Of a stretch of DNA of 64,000 nt, positions 40,687-49,672 are shown one piece after another (positions within the stretch are counted from its first letter, which is position 1; every line of letters begins with the position of its first letter). The position numbers were made by a program, and so were the translations under genes. The notes beneath the pieces are model-generated. The model was not told the DNA's origin. It saw only the letters and a program-made list of their open reading frames with translations, and made no database searches. Where the stretch lies: NCBI GenBank assembly GCA_020633125.1, contig JACKEH010000016.1, forward strand, positions 1 through 64,000, given 5' to 3'. The DNA comes from Sandaracinus sp. (GTDB lineage Bacteria; Myxococcota_A; Polyangia; Polyangiales; Houyiibacteriaceae).

Positions 40687-41286
40687 TCAATCGTAGCTGG
40701 GGGGCGGCGTCGGCACGCCCTCGTCCCTGACACCCTCCGCGTGGTTCGAGTCGTCGGAATCGTCCCGAGCCACCTCGGTCGGCACACGTGACTCGAGCCG
40801 GCAGAGGCTCTGCACGCAACGTGGCACGTAGGTCTCGCCCGGCGGCTCGCAGCTCGTCACCCGCACCTCGCCCGCGTGGTCGTGCAGCACCGCGACCGCA
40901 CGGCAATCGCGGGCGGCCACGGCGACACATTGGTCCGCGCGGTCGCAGACGATGTGCTCGGGTGAGAGCGCCGCGTCGCCGGTCGGCATCCGCACCAGAC
41001 GCAACGGCGCTTCGCCTCCCGCGGTGCCTTGCGGCTCGAACGGAAGCGGCGCGAGCGGGTCGCCAGGGTCGGAGTGACGCGAAGACCCCCGTCGGTCGCG
41101 GCGGTGCGTCGCCGCGTGCGCGACCGTGGCCGCCGTGGCGGTCGCAATGGCTGCGGCGGCACGGCCGATCGCACGACCAGGCGTCATGCCTCCCGTGTGC
41201 CCTTTGCAGCCCATCAGGAGTACGAACGCGCCGAGCAGCAGCCGTACGGCGAAGGGAGACGCCCGCTCAGCGTTCCCAACGACCAC
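40687..41286 (-). CDS. Predicted lipoprotein, unknown function
   Basis: A protein of about 199 residues. The N-terminal 'FAVRLLLGAFVLLMGCKGH' is a lipoprotein signal (LMGC). An Ala/Thr-rich stretch and an Arg/His-rich linker follow, then a short Cys-containing domain ('ALSPEHIVCDRADQCVAVAARDCRAVAVLHD', 'YVPRCVQSLCRLES') and an acidic tail. The GTG at 41286 was chosen because it lies near the signal peptide, but the ATG at 41325 in the same frame is possible. It overlaps the stop of the gene above it by about 20 bases. No named family. Confidence 0.6.
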   Translation of the reverse strand: MVVGNAERASPFAVRLLLGAFVLLMGCKGHTGGMTPGRAIGRAAAAIATATAATVAHAATHRRDRRGSSRHSDPGDPLAPLPFEPQGTAGGEAPLRLVRMPTGDAALSPEHIVCDRADQCVAVAARDCRAVAVLHDHAGEVRVTSCEPPGETYVPRCVQSLCRLESRVPTEVARDDSDDSNHAEGVRDEGVPTPPPSYD

Positions 41287-41812
41287 TCGCGACGACGGGC
41301 TGCTCCGGATCACCGTTCCAAGCATACGCCCACGCCCAGACTTCCTCCCGCGCGCACGTCACACGCACCGGAACACGCAGGTAGAGCGAGCTCGGGCGAG
41401 GGTCGAGTACCCATCCCGCGAAGTCTTCGTACTCGTCGAGCACCACGAAGGCGGCCGCCGGGTCGGGCAGAAACACCAGCTCGCCGTGGACGCGCCCTTC
41501 GCCTCGGGCATGCCACGCGGGGTACGCACCGAGGTCGAGCAAGGTCCCGCCCACGTGCCCTTCGGCGCCCCACGTCGGCTCGAAGCGGGTGAGCAATCCT
41601 TCCGCCGAACGTCCGCGGCGCAGCGATCCGTAGACGAAGAGCGGCAGCGCTTGCCCCGGCATTTCCGGAGCGCTCACGCGAAGGAGCGTGCCGTCGAAGG
41701 CCCACGCCGAGCCCGACTCGCCCGACCCTTCGCAACGCCCGCGAAGCACGTGGCCGAGTCGCCCGTGGTCGAGCACGAAAGCCTCTCCCTTCGGGTCGGC
41801 GACGAGCTTCAT
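41267..41812 (-). CDS. Gamma-glutamylcyclotransferase-like protein
   Basis: A 181-residue protein. Residues 55-170 show the GGCT/AIG2-like fold: 'LPLFVYGSLRRGRSAEGLL' is the family's YGSL motif, and 'GGTLLDLGAYPAWHARGEGRVHGELVFL' and 'LDEYEDFAGW' supply the acidic catalytic position (E in 'LDEYEDF'). The N-terminal 50 residues are unrelated and could be a small extra domain. The ATG at 41812 overlaps the stop of the upstream Gly-rich protein (ATGA). Reactions in this family range from gamma-glutamyl-amine to glutathione-like substrates; which applies is unclear. Confidence 0.75.
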   Translation of the reverse strand: MKLVADPKGEAFVLDHGRLGHVLRGRCEGSGESGSAWAFDGTLLRVSAPEMPGQALPLFVYGSLRRGRSAEGLLTRFEPTWGAEGHVGGTLLDLGAYPAWHARGEGRVHGELVFLPDPAAAFVVLDEYEDFAGWVLDPRPSSLYLRVPVRVTCAREEVWAWAYAWNGDPEQPVVASGRWER

Positions 41813-43393
41813 CGATCGCCGACGCGACCTTCGGCACCGTCGGGCGCGCTGCCCCCACCGGGACCGCCGGCGCCGCCGCTGCCGCCCGTACGCACGAGCC
41901 CACGCACGTCGACGGTCGCTCCCTCCGCCGCGAGCACCGCGATCGCCGGTCCGCCACCACCGCCGCCGCCACCGCCGCCGTCGCCGCCGTCGCGACCCGC
42001 GCCGCCCGCGCCGCCGCTTGCCGAGCCGTCACGCCCCGCGCCACCGTCACGCCCCGCGCCACCGGCGCCGTGGGGCCCGGGTGCGCCGCCGTCGCCACCG
42101 TCACCGCCGTTGCCCAGCGCGACGGTCACGTCGATCACGGTGACCTCGGCGCCGCTGGCGACGGTCACGCCGAACGAGCCGCCGCCACCGCCGCCGCCGC
42201 CACCACCGCCACCACCACAGCCGCCCGCGCCACCGCCGCCGCCGCCGCCGCCGGAGTAGCGACGTGGGGGAGAGACCGTGCTTTCGCCGCCGCCGCCACC
42301 CCCGCCGCCACCGCCGCCGCCCGGGGTTCCGGCCTCGCCCATCGCGCCGGACGCCGGGAGGTAATGACCGTCCTCCGAGAGCGAGCCCACCGCACCGCCC
42401 GCGGCACCGTCCGCTCCGTCGCTTCCCACGGTGCCCGGGTCGCCGGGCCCACCGCCGACCGGCTCCGAGAAGCCGCGGTTGGCGCCCCCGCTTCCTCCCG
42501 ACGCGCCGCCCGAGCCCATCACGCCCGTCTCGCCGCCGCCCGTCAGCGTCAGGCCACCGGTGCCACCACGACCGCCGACCGCGCCGCAGCTGGAAGCTCC
42601 TGGCGCGCCACCGGCGGCGCGTCGTCTGCGCTGCCGCCCTGCGCGCCGGTCTCGGCGTCGCCGCCGTCGTCGCCGCTGGCCCCGTCGTCCGCGTTCTCAC
42701 CGTCGCTGCCGTCGCCCGCGCGCAGCTGCAGCGCCCGCAACACGATCCCGCGGCCACTCGCGACACGCACCACGACGCTGCTGTTGCCGCGTCCGCTCGC
42801 GTCGCCGGTCTCGAGCGCCAGCGTCTCGAGGACCACGCCGTCCGCGTCGATCACGAGGCCTTCGGACCCGAGCTCGTCAGCGTGGTCACGCAGCCGACCG
42901 GGTCTTCGGTTTCGAATCCGTCGCAGTAGCCCCCGCGCAGCACGACACCGCGCGAGACGACGGCCGCTGCGTCGTAGCTTCCTTCCGAGACACAAACGAC
43001 CTGTCCGCTGGTCGCGCGCGACAGTGCTTCGTCGAGCGTCGCGAGGGGGTCCACGGCCGTTCCGGCCGCGCCGTCGTCGCCCCCTTCGGACACGTGAACC
43101 GCGCACGGCGGCGGGCCTGCATCCCCCGGTCCACCGTCGAGGCCTCCGTCGAGGGGTCCACCGTCGCCGGCGTCCTCACGGCTCGCGTCGCGCCCGGCGT
43201 CGACCGCGCCGTCCACCCGCACGTCGGCGTCGTCGGGCACACCGGCGTCGGTCCCGCCTCGCCCCGCCAGACCGCTGCGATCGGCGGCGCAAGCACACAA
43301 CACGACGAGGCCTCCCACGAGACCGACCCGAGCCCGAACGCGCACGGTCGGCAGGGTAGCAGCACCGCGCCCCGTCGAGCGACGGTCGCTCAC
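41809..43393 (-). CDS. Gly-rich lipoprotein with DUF1565-like region, frameshifted
   Basis: A 1585-base gene needing frame corrections near 42870 and 42590. The N-terminus read from GTG 43393 has a signal with lipobox-like 'LVVLCACAADRSG'. An Asp/Gly-rich segment follows. Then comes a DUF1565-like parallel-beta region ('VHVSEGGDDGAAGTAVDPLATLDEALSRAT', 'VVCVSEGSYDAAAVV', 'GVVLRGGY'), as found in pectate-lyase-like surface proteins. The C-terminal half is extremely Gly-rich, with polyglycine runs. The gene ends with ATGA overlap to the cyclotransferase. It is likely a surface adhesin or sheath component. Confidence 0.6.
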
Positions 43394-43444
43394 GCATGCC
43401 GTGAGGGTCCGCCGCCCGCCGTCACGTGGACGAAGAAGAAGCCG

Positions 43445-44893
43445 TCAGCGCCCGTTCTCGCAGCGTCGCAGAGCGACGAAATCGTCCCACGTCGGTCCAC
43501 CGTGCGCATGGAGCGCGCTCGCCAGACGCGCGGTGTCCCACGCCTGCAGGAGCCGCCAACGTACCGCCGCTTCGACGCGTGCGTCGTCGACCCGTGCATG
43601 CGCGTCCCCGAGCGCCGCGACCGCGTCGGTGTAGGCGCGCCCCTCCTCGCTCCGATCGAGCAACGCACGCAGCCGCGGGCCCTCGCGCACCAAACCCGCG
43701 TCGAGGTCGGGGTGCCACGGGTCGTCCGCGATGGGCAGGATTTCGAGGAGGGCGATGCGAAGTGGGTAGAACGCCAGATCGACCCGCGCTTCGATCTCCG
43801 CGAGCGCGACCTCTTCGTTCTCGAGGACGTGCTCCGCGCGGTCGACGCGCCGACGCGCCTCTTCTTCGTTGCGCGCGTCGAGCGCCGCACCGAGCGCTTC
43901 GATCACGCGCCGCTCGGGTGCGAGCTCCGGCAGCGTGAGGTCCGGCTCCACTTCGGGTAGGTCGACGATCTCGACCGCGTGCGCGAGCCATCGCTCCGAG
44001 GTCGTCGTCGGCACGTCGAGCGAACGGGAGGCGACGCGCGCGTGGGTGTGCGCCTCGAGCAGCCCCACGGTGCCATCGCCGTCGAGATCGAGATCGACGG
44101 GATGCCCCTCGCGATCCTCGCCTCGCAGCGCGTGCCAGAAATGAATCGCGTAGCTCTCCTGGCGCGCGCGCGTCGGATCGGGATCGCAGCCGCTGGCCTC
44201 ACGGTCGTAGCTGGTCGCGAAGACGCCACAGCGGTGCGGCTCGGCGAGGCCACGCTCGCTCTCGCCCGCGACGAAGATCGTGTCGGCGAAGCCGCCTCCG
44301 AAGCAGCTCGTCACCACCAGCCGCGCGGGCCGGCCTAGCGCGTCGAGCTCGCTCGCGAGATCGGTGACCCCGAGCACCTCGCCGCCCCAGAGATGGAAGA
44401 CGCTGTCGATCGGCGCTTCGCCGCCCTCGCCGTGGCCCGCGAGCACCCACGTGAACGGCGCGTCGGCGCCACGAAGGGTGTCGAGCACGCCGAAGAGCAT
44501 CGGGGGCGAGGCGGGGCCGTCGACCTCGGGCCCCGGGACGTAGCGAACCGCGCGGTCGCGGGGATCGAAGAGGTCGGCCAAGCGCGCACGGAGATCGGCC
44601 CGCGGCGTCGCGTCCTCGTCGCGCACCTGCACCAACGTCCCGGTGCCGCCGCCGAAGAGCAACGTGCCCTCGTCACCGAGGCTTCGGCGAATCAGCTCCG
44701 CGTCCTGCGCCAGCGAGACTTGCGTGGACGCCGGCTCCGCCCCGCCGACGAGCGCGACCCAACGCGGCGCGTCGTGCAAGCGCACCTCGACCTCGGCGGG
44801 AAGCGGCTGCGCCTCGGGCCGCCAGAGAACCATCGCCGCGAGCACGGGCGCGAGGCCGGCAAAGAACGCGAGCAGCGGATGACGAGCGTGCAC
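43445..44893 (-). CDS. Exported caspase/legumain-like (C13-like) cysteine peptidase with EF-hand
   Basis: A 482-residue protein from a GTG at 44893. An N-terminal hydrophobic segment (about 7-24) is a signal or anchor. The catalytic dyad fits the CD-clan: H154 in 'VLAGHGEGGE' and C197 in 'VVTSCFGGGF', each after a hydrophobic strand, as in legumain (C13) and caspases. An EF-hand-type loop D269-D271-D273-T275-G277-E280 ('DLDLDGDGTVGLLE') suggests calcium binding inside the same domain. Residues about 330-480 are helical. The peptidase is probably periplasmic or cell-surface. It shares an intergenic region with a divergent membrane protein. Confidence 0.75.
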   Translation of the reverse strand: MHARHPLLAFFAGLAPVLAAMVLWRPEAQPLPAEVEVRLHDAPRWVALVGGAEPASTQVSLAQDAELIRRSLGDEGTLLFGGGTGTLVQVRDEDATPRADLRARLADLFDPRDRAVRYVPGPEVDGPASPPMLFGVLDTLRGADAPFTWVLAGHGEGGEAPIDSVFHLWGGEVLGVTDLASELDALGRPARLVVTSCFGGGFADTIFVAGESERGLAEPHRCGVFATSYDREASGCDPDPTRARQESYAIHFWHALRGEDREGHPVDLDLDGDGTVGLLEAHTHARVASRSLDVPTTTSERWLAHAVEIVDLPEVEPDLTLPELAPERRVIEALGAALDARNEEEARRRVDRAEHVLENEEVALAEIEARVDLAFYPLRIALLEILPIADDPWHPDLDAGLVREGPRLRALLDRSEEGRAYTDAVAALGDAHARVDDARVEAAVRWRLLQAWDTARLASALHAHGGPTWDDFVALRRCENGR

Positions 44894-45016
44894 GGCGCGA
44901 GCCTGGACCGACCGGCGTGGCGCCGCCAGCGACGACGTCGCCGGGAAGGGAGGTCCAACCGTTTGCGGACGTAGCTTGACCCCGCGTCGACCTTCGAACG
45001 ACGCTCGGACCCGCTC

Positions 45017-45793
45017 ATGCCCGTCGCCTCCATCATTCTCGGAATCGTCGCCCTCCTCTTCATGGTCGGAGGCTTCCTGATGACGGGCGTGCCCGTCGCC
45101 GGCGCCGTGCTGAGCTTCGGCGCCCCGCTCTCCGCCCTCGTCGGCATCGTGCTCGCCGGTGTGGCGATGTCGCGCGCCAAGCGCGAAGGCGGCGAATCCG
45201 GCGCGGCGGTGGCCGGCCTCGTGGTGAACATCATCGCGTTCATCCTCGGCTTGGCCGTCGCGTTGACCTGCGGCCTCTGCAACGTCTGCTTCTCGGCCAG
45301 CACGGTCGGAGCGGGCGCGGCGGCGGCGAACAACCCCTTCCTCCAGCCGGGCCAGGGCGGGCTCAACAACCCGAACGGCGCGAACGGCCCGCAGGGGTTC
45401 GGCCAGCTCGGGCAGCAGCTCGCGGCGGAGATGAGTCGCCTCTCGCTCACCATGTCCCTGGCGAGCGCCCAGCTCGGTTGCGCGAGCGATCCGAGCGGCG
45501 CCCAAGCCGCCCAGGCCGTGCTTCATCCGAGTGTGGCGACGCAATACCAAGGGATGCTCTGCAACATCCCGGAGAGCACGCTCGAGGCCTTCGGCCGTGG
45601 CTGCGACGAGGGCGCGCCCTGCAGCACCGCCACCGTCTTGAGCTCGACCCCGGACGCCGCGAAGGCCACGGCGCTCGGCCTCGACGCCAACCAGTGTTTT
45701 CTCTACCAGTCCGGCCAGGCGCGCATCATCGGGTGCAACACGCCCACGGACTTCCGCGTGATCCTGATGGAGAACCTCGCCGCGGTGCAGTGA
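45017..45793 (+). CDS. DUF4190-like membrane protein with C-terminal Cys-rich domain
   Basis: A 258-residue protein. The N-terminus has three hydrophobic segments (residues 5-30, 32-52 and 63-90), with the DUF4190-like 'LSALVGIVLAGVAMSRAKREGGE' turn between the second and third. Then there is a Gly/Asn/Gln-rich linker (about 100-145). The C-terminal domain (about 145-258) has Cys-containing motifs 'AQLGCASDPSGAQ', 'GMLCNIPES', 'GCDEGAPC' and 'NQCFLYQSGQARIIGC'. It is likely exported to the periplasmic face. No function is known. It is convergent with the gene ending at 45854. Confidence 0.65.
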   Translation: MPVASIILGIVALLFMVGGFLMTGVPVAGAVLSFGAPLSALVGIVLAGVAMSRAKREGGESGAAVAGLVVNIIAFILGLAVALTCGLCNVCFSASTVGAGAAAANNPFLQPGQGGLNNPNGANGPQGFGQLGQQLAAEMSRLSLTMSLASAQLGCASDPSGAQAAQAVLHPSVATQYQGMLCNIPESTLEAFGRGCDEGAPCSTATVLSSTPDAAKATALGLDANQCFLYQSGQARIIGCNTPTDFRVILMENLAAVQ

Positions 45794-45801
45794 ACGATCG
45801 C

Positions 45802-45817
45802 GCGGCCACACGGCCGC
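45802..45817. terminator. GC-rich hairpin between convergent genes
   Basis: GCGGCC and GGCCGC form a 6-bp stem around ACAC in the 60-base convergent gap. It lacks a T-run, so terminator function is only suggested by position. Confidence 0.3.
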
Positions 45818-45853
45818 ACGCACACCGCCCGAGCGCGAGCCACGTGGCAGGTG

Positions 45854-47227
45854 TCAGCCCGGCAAACAGGCTCCGTACTCGCGACCGTAGACCTCGAATC
45901 CGACCGCCGCGCAGAAACGCGACGAGGGACAGGAGCGTGCTCCGTCCCGATCGCACACCAATCGGCAGGCGGACACACCGTCCTCTTCGACGCACAGGTG
46001 GCCGTCGGCGCAGTCCGCTTGGCTCGTGCAGCGGTCCCCCTCGTTCTTGCCGTTCCGTCCGTCGCGACAGGTGGTGACGCCCCCGACGATGCCCGTGCAG
46101 CGAAGCTCCGGCCCACAGACTCCGTCGCTGATCGACGGCAGGCAGTGCATCGAGCACACGCCTCCGAGGCAGAGCTCCTCCGAGGGACAATCCGAATCCG
46201 ACGAGCAGCCTCGTGCGCAGACGCCGAAGAAGTCGCCCCCGGTGGAGACGTCGACGCACTCGAGGTTGGCGACGCAATCCAACGCCGTGTCGCAGACCGC
46301 GCCCACGGCACCTCCACCCTGGGGTCGGCAGAACGGCTGCGTCCCTTGCGCACAGAACTCTCCGACGGGGCACACGCCGTCGCAGAGAGGTGCCTCGACG
46401 CAACCGCCGGTCGTCGAGCAGGTCTCGTCGATGGCGCAGTAGCCGTCGCGCGGATCGTAACGACACGCCCCCGTCGCGGGATCACAGCGGTCCAACGTGC
46501 ACTCGACGTCGTCGTTGCAGACGACGGCCGGCGTGCGCTGACACGCACCTCCGACGCATTGCACGACGCCCGTGCACGCGTTGCCGTCGTCGAAGCGTGC
46601 GCACTCGTCGTCCGAGGTGCACGGGGCGTACGCGAAGCAGGAGCCTCCCTCGCAGCGGCCGGGACACGGCGCTCCACACGCCCCGCAGTGGTCCGTGTTC
46701 GTGTCGAGGTCCACGCAGAGTGACCCGCACGCGACGTCACCCGTCGGACAACGGATCGCGCATCCGGGGACGCTCTCGCACGCCGTCGCATCGAGCGCCG
46801 CACACCCCCGCGCCGCCGTGCAGCCGGGGGCTGCGGTACGTTCGCACGCCTCCGCCACGTCGCAGCTCGGCCCGGCGAGACGCTCGCAGAATCCACCTTC
46901 CGGTTCTCCGTCGCAGCGCCCGATCGCATCGTCGAAACGGCAGCCCGGCACCTGCCGACACTCGCCCTCGTCGGTGAGCGACGAGCAACGAAACGCGCGA
47001 CGGGCCATGCACTCGTTCGCATACGCGCAATGCGGCGCCGCATCGCACGCGGCGCGCTCCAGGCCAGCACAGCCACTCACGGTTCCCACGCACGGCGCCG
47101 GCGAGGGGTAGCGCATGCGAGGTCCCGCATCCGGAGCGCTGGGCGGAACGTAGGGAACGGGCTCGAAATCGATCCGTTCGACGCCACAGCCGAGGAGCAC
47201 GAAGCCCAACGCGATCCACACCCTCAC
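45854..47227 (-). CDS. Large Cys-rich predicted lipoprotein
   Basis: A 457-residue protein. The N-terminus MRVWIALGFVLLGCG is a lipoprotein signal (LLGC). The mature protein has about 60 cysteines in short repeated motifs such as 'CGACGAPCPG', 'CGSLCVDLDTNTDHCGACGAPC', 'DGNACTGVVQCVGGACQRTPAVVCNDDVECTLDRCDP' and 'CTSQADCADGHLCVEEDG'. This is the myxobacterial Cys-rich (EGF/Dickkopf-like) lipoprotein class, probably on the outer membrane. Its ATG overlaps the upstream lipoprotein's stop by four bases. Function is unknown. Confidence 0.8.
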   Translation of the reverse strand: MRVWIALGFVLLGCGVERIDFEPVPYVPPSAPDAGPRMRYPSPAPCVGTVSGCAGLERAACDAAPHCAYANECMARRAFRCSSLTDEGECRQVPGCRFDDAIGRCDGEPEGGFCERLAGPSCDVAEACERTAAPGCTAARGCAALDATACESVPGCAIRCPTGDVACGSLCVDLDTNTDHCGACGAPCPGRCEGGSCFAYAPCTSDDECARFDDGNACTGVVQCVGGACQRTPAVVCNDDVECTLDRCDPATGACRYDPRDGYCAIDETCSTTGGCVEAPLCDGVCPVGEFCAQGTQPFCRPQGGGAVGAVCDTALDCVANLECVDVSTGGDFFGVCARGCSSDSDCPSEELCLGGVCSMHCLPSISDGVCGPELRCTGIVGGVTTCRDGRNGKNEGDRCTSQADCADGHLCVEEDGVSACRLVCDRDGARSCPSSRFCAAVGFEVYGREYGACLPG

Positions 47228-48108
47228 GGCACCACCTCGTCTCCCGTCGAACCGCTTTCGGCTCCGCTGCCGGACGCCCCGGCCGAGTCACCGCTCGACG
47301 TCGCGATGGGTCGCGAGTCGTCGAACGCGGGGCCTCGCTCGCTCGCTGCCTCGACGCGTGCGGTCTCCCGCCCCGCAGCGCCGATCTCCAAGACGTCGAG
47401 GAGATGATCGTAGTCGTCCCAGTGCTGCCCGAAGACGTCCGCCGAAGCCACGTAACCGACGACCAAGAGCACGGGCCACTCTCGATAGGCTCCGTCGAAC
47501 TTCTCTTCTCGCCACGTGTACGGCGCCCGGACCAACGTGACCGCCGCGCGCGCCGCACCGACCGCGCCGCCCGAATCGGTCCGCTGCACCTCGAGTACCG
47601 TCACGTGCGCCGCGTGGCCGTGCACAGCCGCGGGCAGTTCGTCGAGGGAGACCGCTTCGTAGCGGGACGTCGCCCACCCCACGTTCCACCCACCGCGCCG
47701 CAGCATCACCTGGTCGGTCCCCGAGAGACTCGACACGAAGGTCTGCGCGAGTCGTTCGAGCGGCGCGTCCTGAAGCTCCATCGGCACGATGAACGTGTCG
47801 ACGAAGAGACTCGCGCCGTCCGTGCGGTGCTCGAGCTCGAGCGCGTTGCCGAGCGCCCAATAGCGACGGTCGATTCGACCGTCGTCGTCGCGGTCGAGGC
47901 TCCGAACGTGCAAGTTGTCACGTCGAGTTCGTCCGCTCGGAGTGTGAGACGAGATGCGCCAGCTCGAGCTCACGAACGAACCGTCCGACTCCGCGCGCAC
48001 GCGCAGACGGTGAGAGTCGTGAGTCCAACCGACGCGACCGAAATGGCCCGTCCCGTAGGGAGCCGCGCAGCCGAGGACGAAAAGGAGAACGGAGAGGATC
48101 GTACGCAT
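47224..48108 (-). CDS. Predicted lipoprotein, unknown function
   Basis: A 294-residue protein. The N-terminus MRTILSVLLFVLGCAA has a clear lipobox (VLGC). The mature region is beta-rich with many charged residues ('HFGRVGWTHDSHRLRVRAESDGSF', 'DRDDDGRIDRRYWALGNALELEH') and a C-terminal Gly/Ser-rich tail. It precedes the Cys-rich lipoprotein gene and overlaps it by four bases, so the two are made together. It lies ten bases downstream of the TPR/beta-barrel gene. Not a named family. Confidence 0.7.
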   Translation of the reverse strand: MRTILSVLLFVLGCAAPYGTGHFGRVGWTHDSHRLRVRAESDGSFVSSSWRISSHTPSGRTRRDNLHVRSLDRDDDGRIDRRYWALGNALELEHRTDGASLFVDTFIVPMELQDAPLERLAQTFVSSLSGTDQVMLRRGGWNVGWATSRYEAVSLDELPAAVHGHAAHVTVLEVQRTDSGGAVGAARAAVTLVRAPYTWREEKFDGAYREWPVLLVVGYVASADVFGQHWDDYDHLLDVLEIGAAGRETARVEAASERGPAFDDSRPIATSSGDSAGASGSGAESGSTGDEVVP

Positions 48109-48117
48109 GTCGAGCTC

Positions 48118-49437
48118 TCAGAAGAAGAAGACCTCGAGGCCACCACCGAACTCGAGCAGGTCTTTGCCCGCCGCCAGCTCGGCCGCGACGCGAACGCGCT
48201 GGTGCCGATCGAGCCAAACTCCGGGTCGCAACACCGCGCCGACCGTCGGCCCGATCTGGAGGACCTCGCCCGAATCCCCCTGATTCGGACCTGCGAACGC
48301 CTGGAAACGAACGACTTGGCTCGACCTCGCGAACCAGAGTCGGAAACGCACGCCCACGTCGACGAACACCCTCGCCAGATCGAGCTCCCCGTACGCGTCG
48401 AGCTCGAACCCGAAGACTCGGCTCCACTCGTCGTCGGTTTCGAGTCGGCCTCCGGGCACGCTCGTCGAGGAGGACGAGTAGTCCTCGCCGGCCCCGTTGA
48501 TCACGAGCGCAGCCGCGAGGCGGCCGACGACGGCGAACCGCGGATGCAACGACCAACGGCCAGTCACGTGGGGAACCAACACCGCGCGTGAGGCGAGGCA
48601 ACACGAGCGCATGTCGAACGCGTGGTAGACCTGCGCGTAGTCGGGGACCACTCGGCCCGTGAAACCGACGGCCACGCGCCGAACACGGTCGGTACGTCGC
48701 CACTCGCTTCGCCGAACCGGTACGTCCTCGACCGAGCCCCGCGCGTAGCGTGTCGCCATGCTCGCCGGCAGGGTGGTGGCATCGTCCGGTGGACCGAAAG
48801 ACACGGCATCCGCGGGTGGAAGAGGGGCCGCTTCGTCCGTCGCGGGTCCACTCGGAAACGGCGTGTCGGCGGGGTTCGTGAATTCGGCCGGCCCTTCGGG
48901 GAACGGGTTGGCTGTTTCGACGCTCCCGAAATCGACCTCGACACGGCCCCCGGCCGCCACCGCGAGGTCGCGTCGTTGCGTGTCTACCCGCACGACCACC
49001 CGGCCGGGTCGCACGCGAAACGGCAGCACCGGCGTGACGCCGACGAGACGCGACGTCCCGTTCTCCTCGACGTGAACGTCGCGTCCCGTGGGGGCTCCCC
49101 GCAGCGCGACCACGCCGACCTGACGGTCGATCTGCGCGAGAGCCTCCGAGATCCGCGCCTGCTCCCTACGCACCCACGCGTCGTCGGCCGGAAGGCTTCG
49201 GAGCAACGCATCCGCGGTGATCGGGTCGCCAGCGGCGAGCTCCGCGAGCCCCAACAATCCCGCCGATTGGGCCGAGGGTGCCGCTTCGTGCGCACGTCGG
49301 AGCAGGGCTCGAGCCGCCGTCGCCTCCCCCTCACGGAGCAAACCGTCGCCGGTCGTGAGCAACGTCTCGTTGGCATCCTGTGCGAACGCCACGGGAACCG
49401 CAGCGAGGAGCCAGAGCCCCAGCATCACCACACGCAT
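48118..49437 (-). CDS. Exported protein with TPR-like, PEGA-like and outer-membrane-like regions
   Basis: A 439-residue protein. MRVVMLGLWLLAAVPVAFAQ is a Sec signal (cleavage after AFA). Residues 20-100 are TPR-like helices ('ATAARALLRRAHEAAP', 'SAGLLGLAELAAGDPITADALLRSL'). Residues 105-170 resemble a PEGA domain ('GAPTGRDVHVEENGTSRLVGVTP', 'RPGRVVVRVDTQ'). The C-terminal about 200 residues are beta-strand-like, ending GGGLEVFFF, with the final aromatic residue typical of outer-membrane barrels. A surface receptor or barrel role is inferred. It is the first gene of a three-gene minus-strand run with the two lipoproteins. Confidence 0.7.
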   Translation of the reverse strand: MRVVMLGLWLLAAVPVAFAQDANETLLTTGDGLLREGEATAARALLRRAHEAAPSAQSAGLLGLAELAAGDPITADALLRSLPADDAWVRREQARISEALAQIDRQVGVVALRGAPTGRDVHVEENGTSRLVGVTPVLPFRVRPGRVVVRVDTQRRDLAVAAGGRVEVDFGSVETANPFPEGPAEFTNPADTPFPSGPATDEAAPLPPADAVSFGPPDDATTLPASMATRYARGSVEDVPVRRSEWRRTDRVRRVAVGFTGRVVPDYAQVYHAFDMRSCCLASRAVLVPHVTGRWSLHPRFAVVGRLAAALVINGAGEDYSSSSTSVPGGRLETDDEWSRVFGFELDAYGELDLARVFVDVGVRFRLWFARSSQVVRFQAFAGPNQGDSGEVLQIGPTVGAVLRPGVWLDRHQRVRVAAELAAGKDLLEFGGGLEVFFF

Positions 49438-49672
49438 CGCCGGCGTGTAGCAGCATGCGACGCGGGGTTCCTCCCCCAACCGAGGTAGATCTCTCGGTCT
49501 TTCAACCGATGGACTAGGCGTCGACTGCCCGTTTCCCGACTCGACCCGCCCACACCGCGACGTGTGCCCCGCGCCCGGGTCCAGGTGGCGCGATCGGGTC
49601 TGCCGCGAGCCCGACCGCCTCTCCTCGACCGCGACCCCGGCTCCGTCCAAGATGGGCGCCCCCGAGGATTCG

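Noticed and set aside
49470..49515. tRNA-like segment
   Set aside because: Arms cannot be paired into a cloverleaf, and the T-loop consensus is absent.
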